Origin: Gammaproteobacteria bacterium
GTDB taxonomy: Bacteria > Pseudomonadota > Gammaproteobacteria > Burkholderiales > Nitrosomonadaceae
Length of the DNA: 53,264 bases
Assembly: GCA_030431985.1 (NCBI GenBank)
Contig: JAUIIB010000016.1
Coordinates: 1 to 53,264 of the forward strand
Reading direction: 5' to 3'
Position 1 is the first letter of the stretch; the number at the start of each line of letters is the position of its first letter. The notes below the pieces were generated by a model that saw only the letters and a program-made list of their open reading frames with translations, was not told where the DNA came from and did not search any database. A program made the translations under genes and the position numbers. Below, in pieces: positions 1-8,937 of this stretch.

Positions 1-1
1 C

Positions 2-199
2 GGCACATTTGAGGCAGGTGAAAGTGACTTAACTTATCCGCAGCGTTTGATTATTGCCAGAGATAATTTGTATAACAAAACCAGAGCACTTGGCGGTAAC
101 ACTGTTCATGTGTTACATACGATCAACGCCGCGCGCTATGAAGTGCCCGGCATTGAACAAAAGATAGCGTTTTCTGGGAATGCTTATGCGTGCGAGTGA
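2..199 (+). CDS. DUF4156-like protein, C-terminal fragment
   Basis: An open frame enters from the left edge and stops with TGA at 197-199, giving about 65 residues. It contains LGGNTVHVLH, which resembles the short conserved core I remember from DUF4156-type small envelope lipoproteins. The N-terminus, where a lipobox would be, lies outside the window. Family assignment is tentative; that this is the coding 3' end of a gene is likely, because the frame stays open with balanced composition and the sucC promoter region follows. Confidence 0.5.
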   Translation, partial: GTFEAGESDLTYPQRLIIARDNLYNKTRALGGNTVHVLHTINAARYEVPGIEQKIAFSGNAYACE

Positions 200-337
200 A
201 TGAGTAGCATACGCTATGCCTTGTTTTGATACTTTCTGGGATAATTTTAGCTAAAGTATACAGTCGTGTGATGTGATTATTCCATTATGCGTTATACTCA
301 ATGCTACTCGAACAGTTGATCACTTAGAGATCGTACT

Positions 338-1513
338 ATGAAAATTCATGAATATCAGGCGAAGGTAATCTTACGTCAGTATGGTGTCGCAACACTTCCG
401 GGTATAGCCTGTTTTAATGTAAATGAAGCGGTGCAAGCTGCGCAGGATTTAGGTGGCGATACCTGGGCCGTAAAAGCGCAGATTTACGCCGGTGGACGCG
501 GTAAAGGTGGTGGCGTCAAAGTGGCTAAATCGGTCGATCAAGTGCGCGAGCTTGCCGAAAATATGCTTGGTATGCGTTTGGTGACACATCAAACCGGACC
601 GGAAGGGCAAATTGTTCGCAGATTGTTTGTGGAAGCAGGTGCGGATATCGCCGATGAGTATTATGTCGGTATGGTTGTCGATCGTGCAAGTCAACGTGTG
701 TGTCTGATGGTGAGTGCAGAGGGTGGTGTGGATATTGAGCAAGTTGCTGCCGAGACGCCTGAGAAAATTCACAAGCTGCTGATTGATCCTATTGCCGGTT
801 TGAGAGACGATGAACTGCTTGATATTGTGGCTAAGGCAGGTATTCCTGACGTGGCAAGAAGTGAGGCAGCTAAGTTGCTGAAATCGTTATACCAGGCATT
901 TGACGAGACAGATGCCTCGCTGGCAGAGATTAATCCATTGGTATTGACAGCAGACAATCATATACTCGCGCTCGATGCGAAAATAAATTTTGATGATAAT
1001 GCGTTGTTCCGGCATCCTGAGATTATCGCACTGCGAGATCTTGACGAAGAAGATCCCGTCGAAGTTGAAGCTTCTGAGCATGACCTTTCCTATATACCGC
1101 TGGATGGTAATATAGGCTGCCTTGTCAATGGTGCAGGTCTTGCAATGGCAACAATGGATATTATTAAACTTTACGGCGGTAACCCGGCAAATTTTCTTGA
1201 TGTTGGCGGTGGGGCGACAGCAGACAAAGTAACTGAGGCATTCAAACTAATGCTAAAAAATCCCAAACTTGAGGCGATTCTAGTCAATATTTTTGGTGGC
1301 ATCATGCGCTGTGACGTGATTGCTGAAGGTGTGGTGCAAGCGGCACGCGAGGTGCAATTGGCAGTGCCTTTAGTAGTCCGTTTAGAAGGTACCAATGTAA
1401 AACTTGGTAAGCAGATTTTAGCGGAATCGGGACTCAGTGTAATTGCAGCAGAAAACATGGCGGATGCTGCGCAAAAGGCCGTCGATGCGGCTAAGGGCAA
1501 CAGCCTGTCGTGA
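338..1513 (+). CDS. sucC: Succinyl-CoA synthetase beta subunit
   Basis: ADP-forming succinyl-CoA synthetase beta subunit of the TCA cycle (succinyl-CoA + ADP + Pi to succinate + ATP + CoA). The 391 residues match the usual family length. The N-terminal ATP-grasp part begins MKIHEYQAK and has the nucleotide-binding glycine-rich stretch AGGRGKGGG near residues 50-60. The C-terminal half has the CoA-ligase fold with NFLDVGGGA and [10 protein letters not shown]. sucD follows 65 bp downstream, so the two subunits form an operon. Malate-CoA ligase (MtkA) is a related alternative, but the sequence looks like ordinary betaproteobacterial SucC. Confidence 0.95.
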   Translation: MKIHEYQAKVILRQYGVATLPGIACFNVNEAVQAAQDLGGDTWAVKAQIYAGGRGKGGGVKVAKSVDQVRELAENMLGMRLVTHQTGPEGQIVRRLFVEAGADIADEYYVGMVVDRASQRVCLMVSAEGGVDIEQVAAETPEKIHKLLIDPIAGLRDDELLDIVAKAGIPDVARSEAAKLLKSLYQAFDETDASLAEINPLVLTADNHILALDAKINFDDNALFRHPEIIALRDLDEEDPVEVEASEHDLSYIPLDGNIGCLVNGAGLAMATMDIIKLYGGNPANFLDVGGGATADKVTEAFKLMLKNPKLEAILVNIFGGIMRCDVIAEGVVQAAREVQLAVPLVVRLEGTNVKLGKQILAESGLSVIAAENMADAAQKAVDAAKGNSLS

Positions 1514-1578
1514 TTTTATGTTCATCGTCGAATATAAATGGTACTTGAAATATCAAATATGCAAAGGAAGCCTTGCTC

Positions 1579-2457
1579 ATGTCCATATTGATTGATCGAA
1601 ACAGCCGCGTGATTACTCAGGGTATTACCGGTAAAACCGGTCAATTTCATACCCGAATGTGCCGGGAATACGCTTATGGTCAACAGTGTTTCGTTGCCGG
1701 TGTCAATCCACGCAAGCCTGGTGAAGATTTTGAAGGGATTCCGATTTACGGTACGGTTAAGGAGGCCAAGGAGGCCACTGGTGCTAATGTGTCAGTCATT
1801 TATGTGCCGCCACAATTTGCCGCCTCAGCAATCGATGAAGCGGTTGAAGCGGACCTTGATCTGGTCATTTGCATTACCGAGGGGATTCCTGTACGCGATA
1901 TGATTCGTACGCGATACAAAATGGAAGGCAGGCGGACGCGCCTTATCGGTCCAAACTGTCCCGGTATAATTACACCGGATGAAATCAAAATCGGTATCAT
2001 GCCTGGTTATATCCATAAAAAAGGCAGAATCGGCGTGGTTTCACGCTCAGGAACATTGACTTATGAGGCCGTGGCGCAATTAATGGAACAGGGGCTTGGA
2101 CAGTCAACCTGTATTGGTATCGGTGGTGATCCGGTCAATGGTTTGAAACATCTTGATGTCTTGCAGTTATTTAACGAAGACGAGGAAACCGATGCGGTAT
2201 TAATGGTTGGTGAAATTGGTGGAACTGATGAAGAAGCATGCGCGCACTGGGTGAAAGAACATATGCGTAAGCCAGTTGTTGGTTTTATTGCAGGTGTAAC
2301 GGCACCACCAGGGAAACGTATGGGTCATGCTGGCGCAATTATTTCCGGTGGCAAGGGTACAGCACAGGAAAAACTGGCGGTTATGGAAGCATGCGGGATT
2401 CAGGTAACCCGTAATCCGGCCGAAATGGGGAAACTGTTAAAATCAGCACTGAATTAG
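1579..2457 (+). CDS. sucD: Succinyl-CoA synthetase alpha subunit
   Basis: Alpha subunit of succinyl-CoA synthetase, carrying the CoA-binding Rossmann domain and the phosphorylated histidine. I chose ATG 1579 (MSILIDRN) over the in-frame TTG at 1573, because AAAGGAAG at 1563-1570 sits at normal distance from it and family members begin MSILI. Visible landmarks are GKTGQFHTR (CoA site), [21 protein letters not shown] and the active-site histidine segment [14 protein letters not shown]. It is co-transcribed with sucC. Length (292 residues) is normal. Confidence 0.95.
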   Translation: MSILIDRNSRVITQGITGKTGQFHTRMCREYAYGQQCFVAGVNPRKPGEDFEGIPIYGTVKEAKEATGANVSVIYVPPQFAASAIDEAVEADLDLVICITEGIPVRDMIRTRYKMEGRRTRLIGPNCPGIITPDEIKIGIMPGYIHKKGRIGVVSRSGTLTYEAVAQLMEQGLGQSTCIGIGGDPVNGLKHLDVLQLFNEDEETDAVLMVGEIGGTDEEACAHWVKEHMRKPVVGFIAGVTAPPGKRMGHAGAIISGGKGTAQEKLAVMEACGIQVTRNPAEMGKLLKSALN

Positions 2458-2503
2458 TTTCCACGATGCGCCATGATGCTGACTGAGTGTATGAGGATCA
2501 TTG

Positions 2504-2848
2504 ATGGTCATAATCAATTATTTTAGGCAGTGCTTTGCGGTATATGTATTGTTAGTTGTTACCGGTTGTGCGGTACAGATGCCGGCACCGTCCACCTCTC
2601 CGCCTCATTTACCCTCTAAAAAACCGATTATCGAGCGGCCGAAAGAACCGTTGCCACCCAGTACCAGACCAAAATATAATTTGATGGGTTACCCGCCAGC
2701 ATCACAGGAAGGTTATATCGATGGATGCGAGACGGCCAAACAAACAAAATGGGGTTTTAAAGATACTGATCGCTATGACAGTGATGGTCAGTATCGAACG
2801 GGCTGGGACGATGGTTTTTTTATCTGCAGTAAAAATAATCAATCCTAG
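2504..2848 (+). CDS. Small lipoprotein of unknown function
   Basis: A 114-residue protein with a hydrophobic signal sequence ending in a lipobox, VVTGC, so it should be lipidated and anchored in the envelope. A proline-rich linker follows (residues about 27-62), then a C-terminal domain with two cysteines (GCETAKQ and FICSK) that could form a disulfide. ATG 2504 is preferred because GAGGA lies six bases upstream; a TTG is in frame at 2501. I do not recognise the domain. It follows sucD by 46 bp and may be read through from it. Confidence 0.7.
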   Translation: MVIINYFRQCFAVYVLLVVTGCAVQMPAPSTSPPHLPSKKPIIERPKEPLPPSTRPKYNLMGYPPASQEGYIDGCETAKQTKWGFKDTDRYDSDGQYRTGWDDGFFICSKNNQS

Positions 2849-2880
2849 GGTCTGTTGATATTTCATCTTCACTATTGTTG

Positions 2881-2970
2881 TACCGAAAAAATCGTCAATC
2901 AAGGCACGAGAAGAGGGCCTTGGTTATTCCAAAAAAGCGACGAGCAACTTAGAGTGACGGTTTTTAGGTA
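2881..2970. repeat. Imperfect inverted repeat in intergenic region
   Basis: Between the lipoprotein and dacB, bases 2881-2897 and 2955-2970 form an imperfect inverted repeat (TACC followed by an A-run and CGTCA on each arm). They enclose an inner inverted repeat (CAAGGC with GCCTTG). No open frame spans it. It could be a folded RNA leader, a terminator without a clear T-run, or a small non-autonomous element. Only the symmetry is seen directly. Confidence 0.4.
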
Positions 2971-3087
2971 CAGCATATAGAGACTGGGATTAATTTTTTA
3001 TTTAGCGGCGTTTTTAGTCGCTTATGTACAATAACTACACTGTGCTTCTTTTGCCTTGGGCAATAATAATCGCCAGCAGTGGTGAAG

Positions 3088-4608
3088 ATGAAATTAACAA
3101 ACCCTAGCGATTCATCATTTGACATTGCAACGATGAAATATATCTATTTCAGCGTACTAATCTGCACCGCTGTATTGTTATTTGGTATGCCGATACGTTC
3201 ATTGGCAGACCTGTACGGTGGTCAGCCGGTTCAATTACCTATGTCGGTTCGCCAACAGTTAGATAAGGCGGGTATTCCGTTATCCGCAGTTGGCATATAT
3301 GTTCACCCAGTTGGGGCTTCCAATCCCGCCCTTACATTGAATGCCGACGTTGCTATGAATCCGGCATCGGTTATGAAATTGATTACAACCTACGCCGGAC
3401 TTGAGATTTTAGGTCCGGCATATGTCTGGCAAACGTTAGTTTATGCGCATGGGCGGATCGATAAGGGTGTTTTACACGGAGATTTGGTGATTAAGGGGTA
3501 TGGCGACCCCAAACTTGATCTTGAGCATTTCTGGTTAATGGTTGATCGGCTACGTCAGACAGGATTGCAAGAAATAACCGGCAATCTGATTTTGGATCAT
3601 AGCTATTATGATCTGCCGTGGGGCGATCCCGGCACGTTTGATGGTCAACCTTACCGGACATACAATATTTTACCCGAAGCGTTGTTAATCAATTATCGTT
3701 CTACGGCTTTACATTTGATGCCGGATAGCGATAAAAAACAGGTCAGGGTAGTGGCCGATCCAATTCCCGCTTCAGTACATGTTGTAAATAACTTGAAATT
3801 AACTGACAGAAGATGTGGTTTCTGGCGTAATCAAGTTGATATTGTTATCGAGCCATCTGGCCATTTAAATAACGTTGAACAAGTTGTGTTAAATGGAAGT
3901 TACTCGGCACGCTGTGGCAGGCAGACTGTTATGTTCGGTTTGCATGACAGCGCAACCTATGCGCGTGACTTATTCAAACGATTCTGGACGCAGCAAGGTG
4001 GTGTGTTTCAGGGTGAGGCTATTATTGCCGAGGCACCCGTAGATCTGAATCATATTGAAACCTATTATTCGCCGCCGTTGGCTGAAATTATTCGTGGGAT
4101 AAATAAATACAGTAATAACATTGCTGCCCGGCAATTATATCTGGCGTTTGGAACAGCTGGCTCAGTCGGTGGTAAACAGCAAGCTACTCTCGAAAAATCA
4201 GAGTATGTGCTTAGGCGGTGGCTGGCGGCAAAGCAACTTAATTTTTCTGAGCTAGTGATTGAAAATGGTTCCGGTCTGTCTAGGATTGGGCGTATCAATG
4301 CGCGACATATGGGACAGTTATTGCTGACAGCGTTTAACAGCCCGGTAATGCCTGAATTTATTTCCTCTATGCCGATAGCATCGGTTGATGGGACTATGAG
4401 GGGCCGGATGATCGGTACGGCGGTAAGTGGATTTGCCCATATCAAAACTGGAACATTGAATGGTGTTAAAGCAATGGCGGGTTATATACTTAATCAGTCC
4501 GGGCAGCGTGTTGTCGTCGTTATGTTTGTTAATCATGTGTATGCAGAACGTTCCCGTGTTGCTATGGATATGTTACTGGAGTGGGTTTTCAGCGGTAACG
4601 TGGATTAA
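3088..4608 (+). CDS. dacB: D-alanyl-D-alanine carboxypeptidase/endopeptidase (PBP4 family)
   Basis: Periplasmic class C penicillin-binding protein (peptidase S13) that trims or cleaves peptidoglycan cross-links. The three catalytic motifs are visible: SVMK (SxxK) in MNPASVMKLITTYAG, SNN (SxN) in NKYSNNIAAR, and KTG in HIKTGTLNGV. A hydrophobic signal segment, YFSVLICTAVLLFG, lies close to the N-terminus. The start is uncertain: GTG 3079, ATG 3088 and ATG 3133 are in frame. The last gives the most conventional signal peptide, but none has a strong ribosome-binding site. Length (about 490-507 residues) fits the family. Confidence 0.9.
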   Translation: MKLTNPSDSSFDIATMKYIYFSVLICTAVLLFGMPIRSLADLYGGQPVQLPMSVRQQLDKAGIPLSAVGIYVHPVGASNPALTLNADVAMNPASVMKLITTYAGLEILGPAYVWQTLVYAHGRIDKGVLHGDLVIKGYGDPKLDLEHFWLMVDRLRQTGLQEITGNLILDHSYYDLPWGDPGTFDGQPYRTYNILPEALLINYRSTALHLMPDSDKKQVRVVADPIPASVHVVNNLKLTDRRCGFWRNQVDIVIEPSGHLNNVEQVVLNGSYSARCGRQTVMFGLHDSATYARDLFKRFWTQQGGVFQGEAIIAEAPVDLNHIETYYSPPLAEIIRGINKYSNNIAARQLYLAFGTAGSVGGKQQATLEKSEYVLRRWLAAKQLNFSELVIENGSGLSRIGRINARHMGQLLLTAFNSPVMPEFISSMPIASVDGTMRGRMIGTAVSGFAHIKTGTLNGVKAMAGYILNQSGQRVVVVMFVNHVYAERSRVAMDMLLEWVFSGNVD

Positions 4609-4658
4609 TTAATTTAAGTCTATCGATAAATCATGCTGATAAAGAACATCTTGAGATT

Positions 4659-5591
4659 TCAGTCACATAATGTTTCGATGTGAAGAGCAACGCTGCGTCC
4701 TAAGGCATTTAGCGCATAGCCACCTTCCAATACCGAGACGATACGTCCCTGTGAGTATTTTTCGGCCCACTCTACAATTTTCCGGGTAATCCAGGTGTAA
4801 TCCATATCATCGAACATTAAATGTGCCATATTGTCTTCACGATGTGCATCGAAACCTGCAGAAATATAAATTATTTCCGGGTTAAACGTTTCGATTGCCG
4901 GTAGCCAGTTATCCATGACCGCACGTTGAAAGACATTGCTTGCGGATCCGGCAGGTAAGGGTATATTGATGCAGTTGGGGTGTAGTTGTTCAGTGCCTGA
5001 GTGCGGGTAGAAGGGGTGTTGAAAGGTTGAACAAAATAAAATATGTGGATTGTTACCAAAGATTTCTTCAGTACCATTACCGTGATGTACGTCAAAATCC
5101 AAAATGGCAACACGTTGTAAATTGTGTCGTGATAATGCATGTGCGACACCAACGGCAATAGTGTTAAATATGCAAAACCCCATTGATCGGGCCGATTCAG
5201 CATGGTGTCCGGGTGGGCGCACTGCACAGAAAGCACGTTGTACTTGCCGTGTGATGACCAGGTCAGTGGCAAGAATGGCAGCGCCTGCGGCATACCGCGC
5301 TGCATCCAGTGTGTGAGGGTTCAGCGCGGTGTCCATATCGATTTGCCGTAAGCCGGATTGAGGAGAGGTGTTTTGGATAAAGTGGATATGATTTAATGGA
5401 TGTACGCGGGACAGTTCAACGTCAGAAGCCGGCGGTGCTTCATAGCACTTAAGTCGCGTCAATAGGTTTGCAGTTTCAAGTCGTTGTGTGATGGCTTCCA
5501 ATCGCAACGGACTTTCTGGATGATGTGCTCCCATATCATGTAGCAGACAGTAAGGGTGCGTGATATAGGCGGTTACAGGTTTTTGGTTCAT
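4659..5591 (-). CDS. Histone deacetylase-family (acetylpolyamine amidohydrolase-like) hydrolase
   Basis: A 310-residue zinc-dependent amidohydrolase of the class II HDAC/acetoin-utilisation superfamily. Active-site signatures are RPPGHHAE (residues 125-132, tandem catalytic histidines), ILDFDVHHGNG (163-173, zinc ligands D167 and H169) and SAGFDAHRED (third ligand and substrate aspartate). Bacterial members deacetylate small molecules such as polyamines or proteins; the substrate cannot be read here. It stands alone on the minus strand, convergent with dacB and upstream of tRNA-Val. Confidence 0.9.
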   Translation of the reverse strand: MNQKPVTAYITHPYCLLHDMGAHHPESPLRLEAITQRLETANLLTRLKCYEAPPASDVELSRVHPLNHIHFIQNTSPQSGLRQIDMDTALNPHTLDAARYAAGAAILATDLVITRQVQRAFCAVRPPGHHAESARSMGFCIFNTIAVGVAHALSRHNLQRVAILDFDVHHGNGTEEIFGNNPHILFCSTFQHPFYPHSGTEQLHPNCINIPLPAGSASNVFQRAVMDNWLPAIETFNPEIIYISAGFDAHREDNMAHLMFDDMDYTWITRKIVEWAEKYSQGRIVSVLEGGYALNALGRSVALHIETLCD

Positions 5592-5752
5592 GGCAATCCT
5601 AGGCTTCTAGGCGGTTGCGTATTTTATAACTATCATACCGATTTTTGCGAACAGCAAGCTAAAAATCGGTTAATTTCATTTGTGCCTTCAGCGCGATTCA
5701 GATAGAATCTGGGCTTGTAGTTGAATTGAATCTGCGCAGCTTGATGATTCTG

Positions 5753-7348
5753 TCAGGTTGCTTCTTTAGGCGTGTAGCTCAGTTGGTTAGAGCACCACCT
5801 TGACATGGTGGGGGTCGTTGGTTCGAATCCAGTCGCGCCTACCATTTCATACTCCGGGGTGCTAATCCCCTCTAAAAGCGTGAATGGTAGCGACTTAGCG
5901 GCGGTTCGAAAACCAGTATTTTTGCAATATCGAATTGGCTCACTAAACGCAAGTTTTAATACTATTCTTTTGTACTCTAGCTTGTCGGAGGCCCATAGTT
6001 TCTGTGGGTTTGAGAGAAAACTGAGTGCGGTTCGAAAGGTTTCGTCAAAAGATTGCAGCGGACGACCGCATTTCGCTATGTTTTCATCCAGTATAATTTT
6101 TTCTTCCTCTAATCTTCGAATTTTTTTCTCGTAAGTCGTAATCAATGTTTGGTTGTCTGTTTCCGTAATGCGATCAAGAAACTGTTCTGTCTTACGCTCG
6201 ATCTGTAGAATATTTTGTCTAAAATGTTCAGCCTCCATTTTTACCGTTTCGCGTTTTTCATTCCACAGATTGGTGAAAATATCTGCCGCCAGAAGAATAA
6301 GTTCTTTTGACGGCTTCATGTTGCCTAGTAGCTTTTCAAAATCACTCTCAATTTTTTCTTTACGAATAGATTTTTTCTGTAAAGCGCATCCTTTACGGTG
6401 GCATAAATAATAGGGATATAGGCCGGTTCTTCCCCGCGACCAACAGGATGTCATGGGTGCGCCGCAAGAATCGCAGGCGACAAACCCACGCAACGGAAAG
6501 TCATCACTAATGTCCTTGCGTACAGGTGCTTTTGCTTCTCCGTTTAGGCGTTCTTGTATTTTTTGGTAAGTTTCAAAGCTGATCAACGGTTCGTGATGTC
6601 CCTTGACCAGATGAATACCCCATTCAGGCTTGTCGAGATATCCGGCATATAGAACACGAGTGAGTAAATCTTTGACTTTCTGCAAGTGAACAACACCTTG
6701 CCCATTTTTAGGAAAATGTGGGGAAGCATCAAGAAATCTTTTAATCTCGCTTTGTGATTCAAAACGCCTGCAAGCAAACCCTTCCAATACATCGGCAATA
6801 ACAGATGCGCAGGGTTCATCCCGTACTAATAATTTTCCATGATTACGTACCTTGTCATAGCGATAGCCGGGTGGTGCGTTAAAGACAGAATAACCGCCCA
6901 TCATCCGTGCGCGCATTCGGTTATATACCTGCTCGGCATTTTTCTCGCGCTGATGGGCTGCAACAGAGGCTAATAAATGTTCGACCAAACGACTGTCGGA
7001 ATCATCACCGAACTCAATCGACGGACTTTCCAGTTTGCCACCTGCATCATTGATAGAAGTTCGTAAATGAATATGCGCTTCTATATTACGTGCCAGACGG
7101 CTAATGTCGTCGATAATGACAATCAGATTATTAGTGCGGTGCTGTTTGAGGTAAGTGAGCATTGCTTTTATATTGGGGCGATCCATCAGCTTGCCGGACA
7201 GCCCTTCATCGCGAAATACGTCAATCACGTCATAGCCTTTATGTTTGGCATATTCACGGCAGCGCGTTTCCTGTGAAGCCAGCCCGTGCCCTTCGGTCAC
7301 TTGCTTGGGACTGGAAACGCGGCAATAAATAACGGCCTGCTGTGTCAT
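5753..7348 (-). CDS. Large serine recombinase (element integrase)
   Basis: About 531 residues. The N-terminal resolvase catalytic domain starts VIYCRVSSPKQ (nucleophile in RVSS). A recombinase domain follows, then a zinc ribbon (CDSCGAP with CHRKGC) and a long coiled coil typical of large serine integrases. ATG 7348 (MTQQAVIY) is chosen because AGGAGG lies just upstream; the frame is open to 7432. The last 30 or so codons (ATGFEPTTPTMSRW onward) are the antisense of tRNA-Val, so they come from the host integration site and not from the element. It very likely catalyses integration and excision at the tRNA 3' end. Confidence 0.9.
   Translation of the reverse strand: MTQQAVIYCRVSSPKQVTEGHGLASQETRCREYAKHKGYDVIDVFRDEGLSGKLMDRPNIKAMLTYLKQHRTNNLIVIIDDISRLARNIEAHIHLRTSINDAGGKLESPSIEFGDDSDSRLVEHLLASVAAHQREKNAEQVYNRMRARMMGGYSVFNAPPGYRYDKVRNHGKLLVRDEPCASVIADVLEGFACRRFESQSEIKRFLDASPHFPKNGQGVVHLQKVKDLLTRVLYAGYLDKPEWGIHLVKGHHEPLISFETYQKIQERLNGEAKAPVRKDISDDFPLRGFVACDSCGAPMTSCWSRGRTGLYPYYLCHRKGCALQKKSIRKEKIESDFEKLLGNMKPSKELILLAADIFTNLWNEKRETVKMEAEHFRQNILQIERKTEQFLDRITETDNQTLITTYEKKIRRLEEEKIILDENIAKCGRPLQSFDETFRTALSFLSNPQKLWASDKLEYKRIVLKLAFSEPIRYCKNTGFRTAAKSLPFTLLEGISTPEYEMVGATGFEPTTPTMSRWCSNQLSYTPKEAT
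5768..5844 (+). tRNA. tRNA-Val (anticodon GAC)
   Basis: A 77-base cloverleaf. The acceptor stem AGGCGTG pairs with CGCGCCT (one G-T pair), followed by encoded ACCA. The D-arm has GCTCAGTTGGTTAGAGC. The anticodon arm CCACC-TTGACAT-GGTGG carries GAC, and the T-arm has GGTTCGAATCC. The gene is complete although a mobile element appears to begin at its 3' end. Its whole length is also covered antisense by the 3' end of the recombinase reading frame. Confidence 0.97.
5820..5860. other. Probable left attachment junction of the mobile element (attL)
   Basis: The element-type gene content begins right after the 3' end of tRNA-Val, next to the integrase, so the junction is expected inside or just after the tRNA T-arm/acceptor region. 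I found no long copy of this sequence on the right side. That is not surprising, since serine integrases share only a very short core between their two sites. Exact coordinates are inferred. Confidence 0.4.
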
Positions 7349-7444
7349 ATGTGAATCCTCCTGCCGATCCCGCCGGGCGGCGGCATCCTGAAATGCATGT
7401 TGTGTACTGTTGTGATACTTTGAATCTATCACAGCCCTCAGTCT

Positions 7445-7621
7445 TTACAAAGATTTTCGTTTCTTTTCTGCAATCGCCTGTTGCACGGGATGTTTGCCAA
7501 ATTCCGCCGAAACGAATTCATCCATTACGGCATAGACAAAGCGGATGATATCGTCCTCCCGTTCCTTCCCCAGCTTAAGGGGCGCAAGATGTTTGCGGTA
7601 TTTTTCAATATCAATGGACAT
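7445..7621 (-). CDS. Small protein of unknown function upstream of the integrase
   Basis: A 58-residue protein beginning MSIDIEKYRKHL and ending KKRKSL, positioned about 100 bp upstream of the integrase start on the same strand. It is helical and charged, with no signal peptide. Such small genes beside large serine integrases sometimes encode directionality or regulatory factors, but no motif here shows that. The frame extends six codons further upstream to 7639; ATG 7621 is chosen as the more natural start. Confidence 0.55.
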   Translation of the reverse strand: MSIDIEKYRKHLAPLKLGKEREDDIIRFVYAVMDEFVSAEFGKHPVQQAIAEKKRKSL

Positions 7622-7914
7622 GGCAATTCCTTCTCGCACACGAACGCCAAAGGTTCCTATGCGCCTATAAATCTTGAGATGGTTGAGAGTCTACAGACAT
7701 GCGCCGCGATAACTGGGCGGCTTGTGACATGCGTTATAAAAAACACATTGGTGGTGTTGATAGAAAAGCTATAGCAAATCTATTGCTGAATTACAAGACA
7801 ATATTCCTATTTTGTGCAAAGTCTGAACACAGCCTTAGATTAAAAGCAAACGCCCGGAATTGACGCTCAAATGTTTTAGGCTTGCTTCCTTCACGGTTAG
7901 AAAGGAGGCAAGTC

Positions 7915-8895
7915 ATGAAGAAAGCAGCAATCAATGATACGGTGCGCGGGTTGTTTGAGCGGGTGCCGGAGACGGCGGAACATTTTCGCAAGCTGGCGGT
8001 GGTCGCGGATCAAAAGTCGGCGGAGAAAGACGCAAAGGATTACGCCGCCGCGCTGTACAACCTCACCCACAGCGAAGAAATCACCCGCCTGAAATCAGAA
8101 ATCCCGGATAACGAGCAACGCGGTAAGCAGCTTAAAAAAGAAATCGCCGCGCAGGAACAACTGGTCGCCAAGACCGAGCGCATGATCCGGGTAGCCGATA
8201 TCCTCAAACGCAAAATCCCGGACAAGCACGACCGGGATATACGCAAATGGCTGGATATATTGCTGGGCGTGGTGTGTCTGATCGCCGCGCTCATCGTTCT
8301 GGGCATGGGCGCATCCAACGTGTTTAGCATCATCATGGCTTCGGGCACGCCGATCTTTCTGGAACAGCCGCAACTGGCGTGGATGCTTTCGGGCCTGATG
8401 CCGCTCGGCGCGTTTGCGCTGGAATTCTTCAAACGGCATTTGCATTCGGATCACGCCAAAAAAACCTACACCATGACCGTCTTTGCGCTCTCGGCCCTGT
8501 TGCTGGTGAGCTGGGTGGTGTTGTTCGCGCTGGTGTTCGGTTCGGCGGGGGACGATACGCTGGATTTTGACAAATTACTCAAACCCACCGGCGAGGATTA
8601 TCTCGGTAAAAGTTTTACGGTGGTGCAATTGCTGGCCGAGTTGTTTGTCGGCGCATCTTTGTTTACCTCTGCCGGGGATTTGTTCGCCAAACATTCACCG
8701 ACCCGGCTGGTGGAAAACCCCGACTACGCCGAGGCCGCGCAGCTTCTGGAAAAGATGAAGAAAGATTATGCGCCTGTCGCAGACATTATCGCCCGGAAAA
8801 AAGCGCGGCTAGACAAGCTGGAACAGGGTTTGACGCTGTATTTGAGCGAGCAGATGGCGGCGTTTACCCGCCTACGCGCCCGACTTCTAGATTAA
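7915..8895 (+). CDS. Coiled-coil membrane protein of the mobilization region
   Basis: A 326-residue protein starting MKKAAINDTVRG behind a strong AAAGGAGG at 7901-7908. It has a soluble N-terminal coiled-coil part (residues about 50-110), then hydrophobic segments around 120-150 (LLGVVCLIAALIVLGMG), 165-180, 195-225 (MTVFALSALLLVSWVVLFALVFG) and 245-260, and a C-terminal coiled coil. It is followed closely by an exported protein and a VirD4-like coupling protein. A role in anchoring or regulating DNA transfer is possible but inferred from position only. I do not recognise the family. Confidence 0.75.
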   Translation: MKKAAINDTVRGLFERVPETAEHFRKLAVVADQKSAEKDAKDYAAALYNLTHSEEITRLKSEIPDNEQRGKQLKKEIAAQEQLVAKTERMIRVADILKRKIPDKHDRDIRKWLDILLGVVCLIAALIVLGMGASNVFSIIMASGTPIFLEQPQLAWMLSGLMPLGAFALEFFKRHLHSDHAKKTYTMTVFALSALLLVSWVVLFALVFGSAGDDTLDFDKLLKPTGEDYLGKSFTVVQLLAELFVGASLFTSAGDLFAKHSPTRLVENPDYAEAAQLLEKMKKDYAPVADIIARKKARLDKLEQGLTLYLSEQMAAFTRLRARLLD

Positions 8896-8937
8896 CCCCG
8901 CCTACACTTGACGTTCCATTATTACAGGAGGATCGAA

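Noticed and set aside
338..2457. Malate-CoA ligase (mtkAB) instead of sucCD
   Set aside because: Sequence style and lengths match betaproteobacterial SucC and SucD, and no serine-cycle genes are nearby.
5805..6134. Plus-strand 109-codon frame across the tRNA end
   Set aside because: Antisense shadow of the recombinase gene and tRNA, without coding signals.
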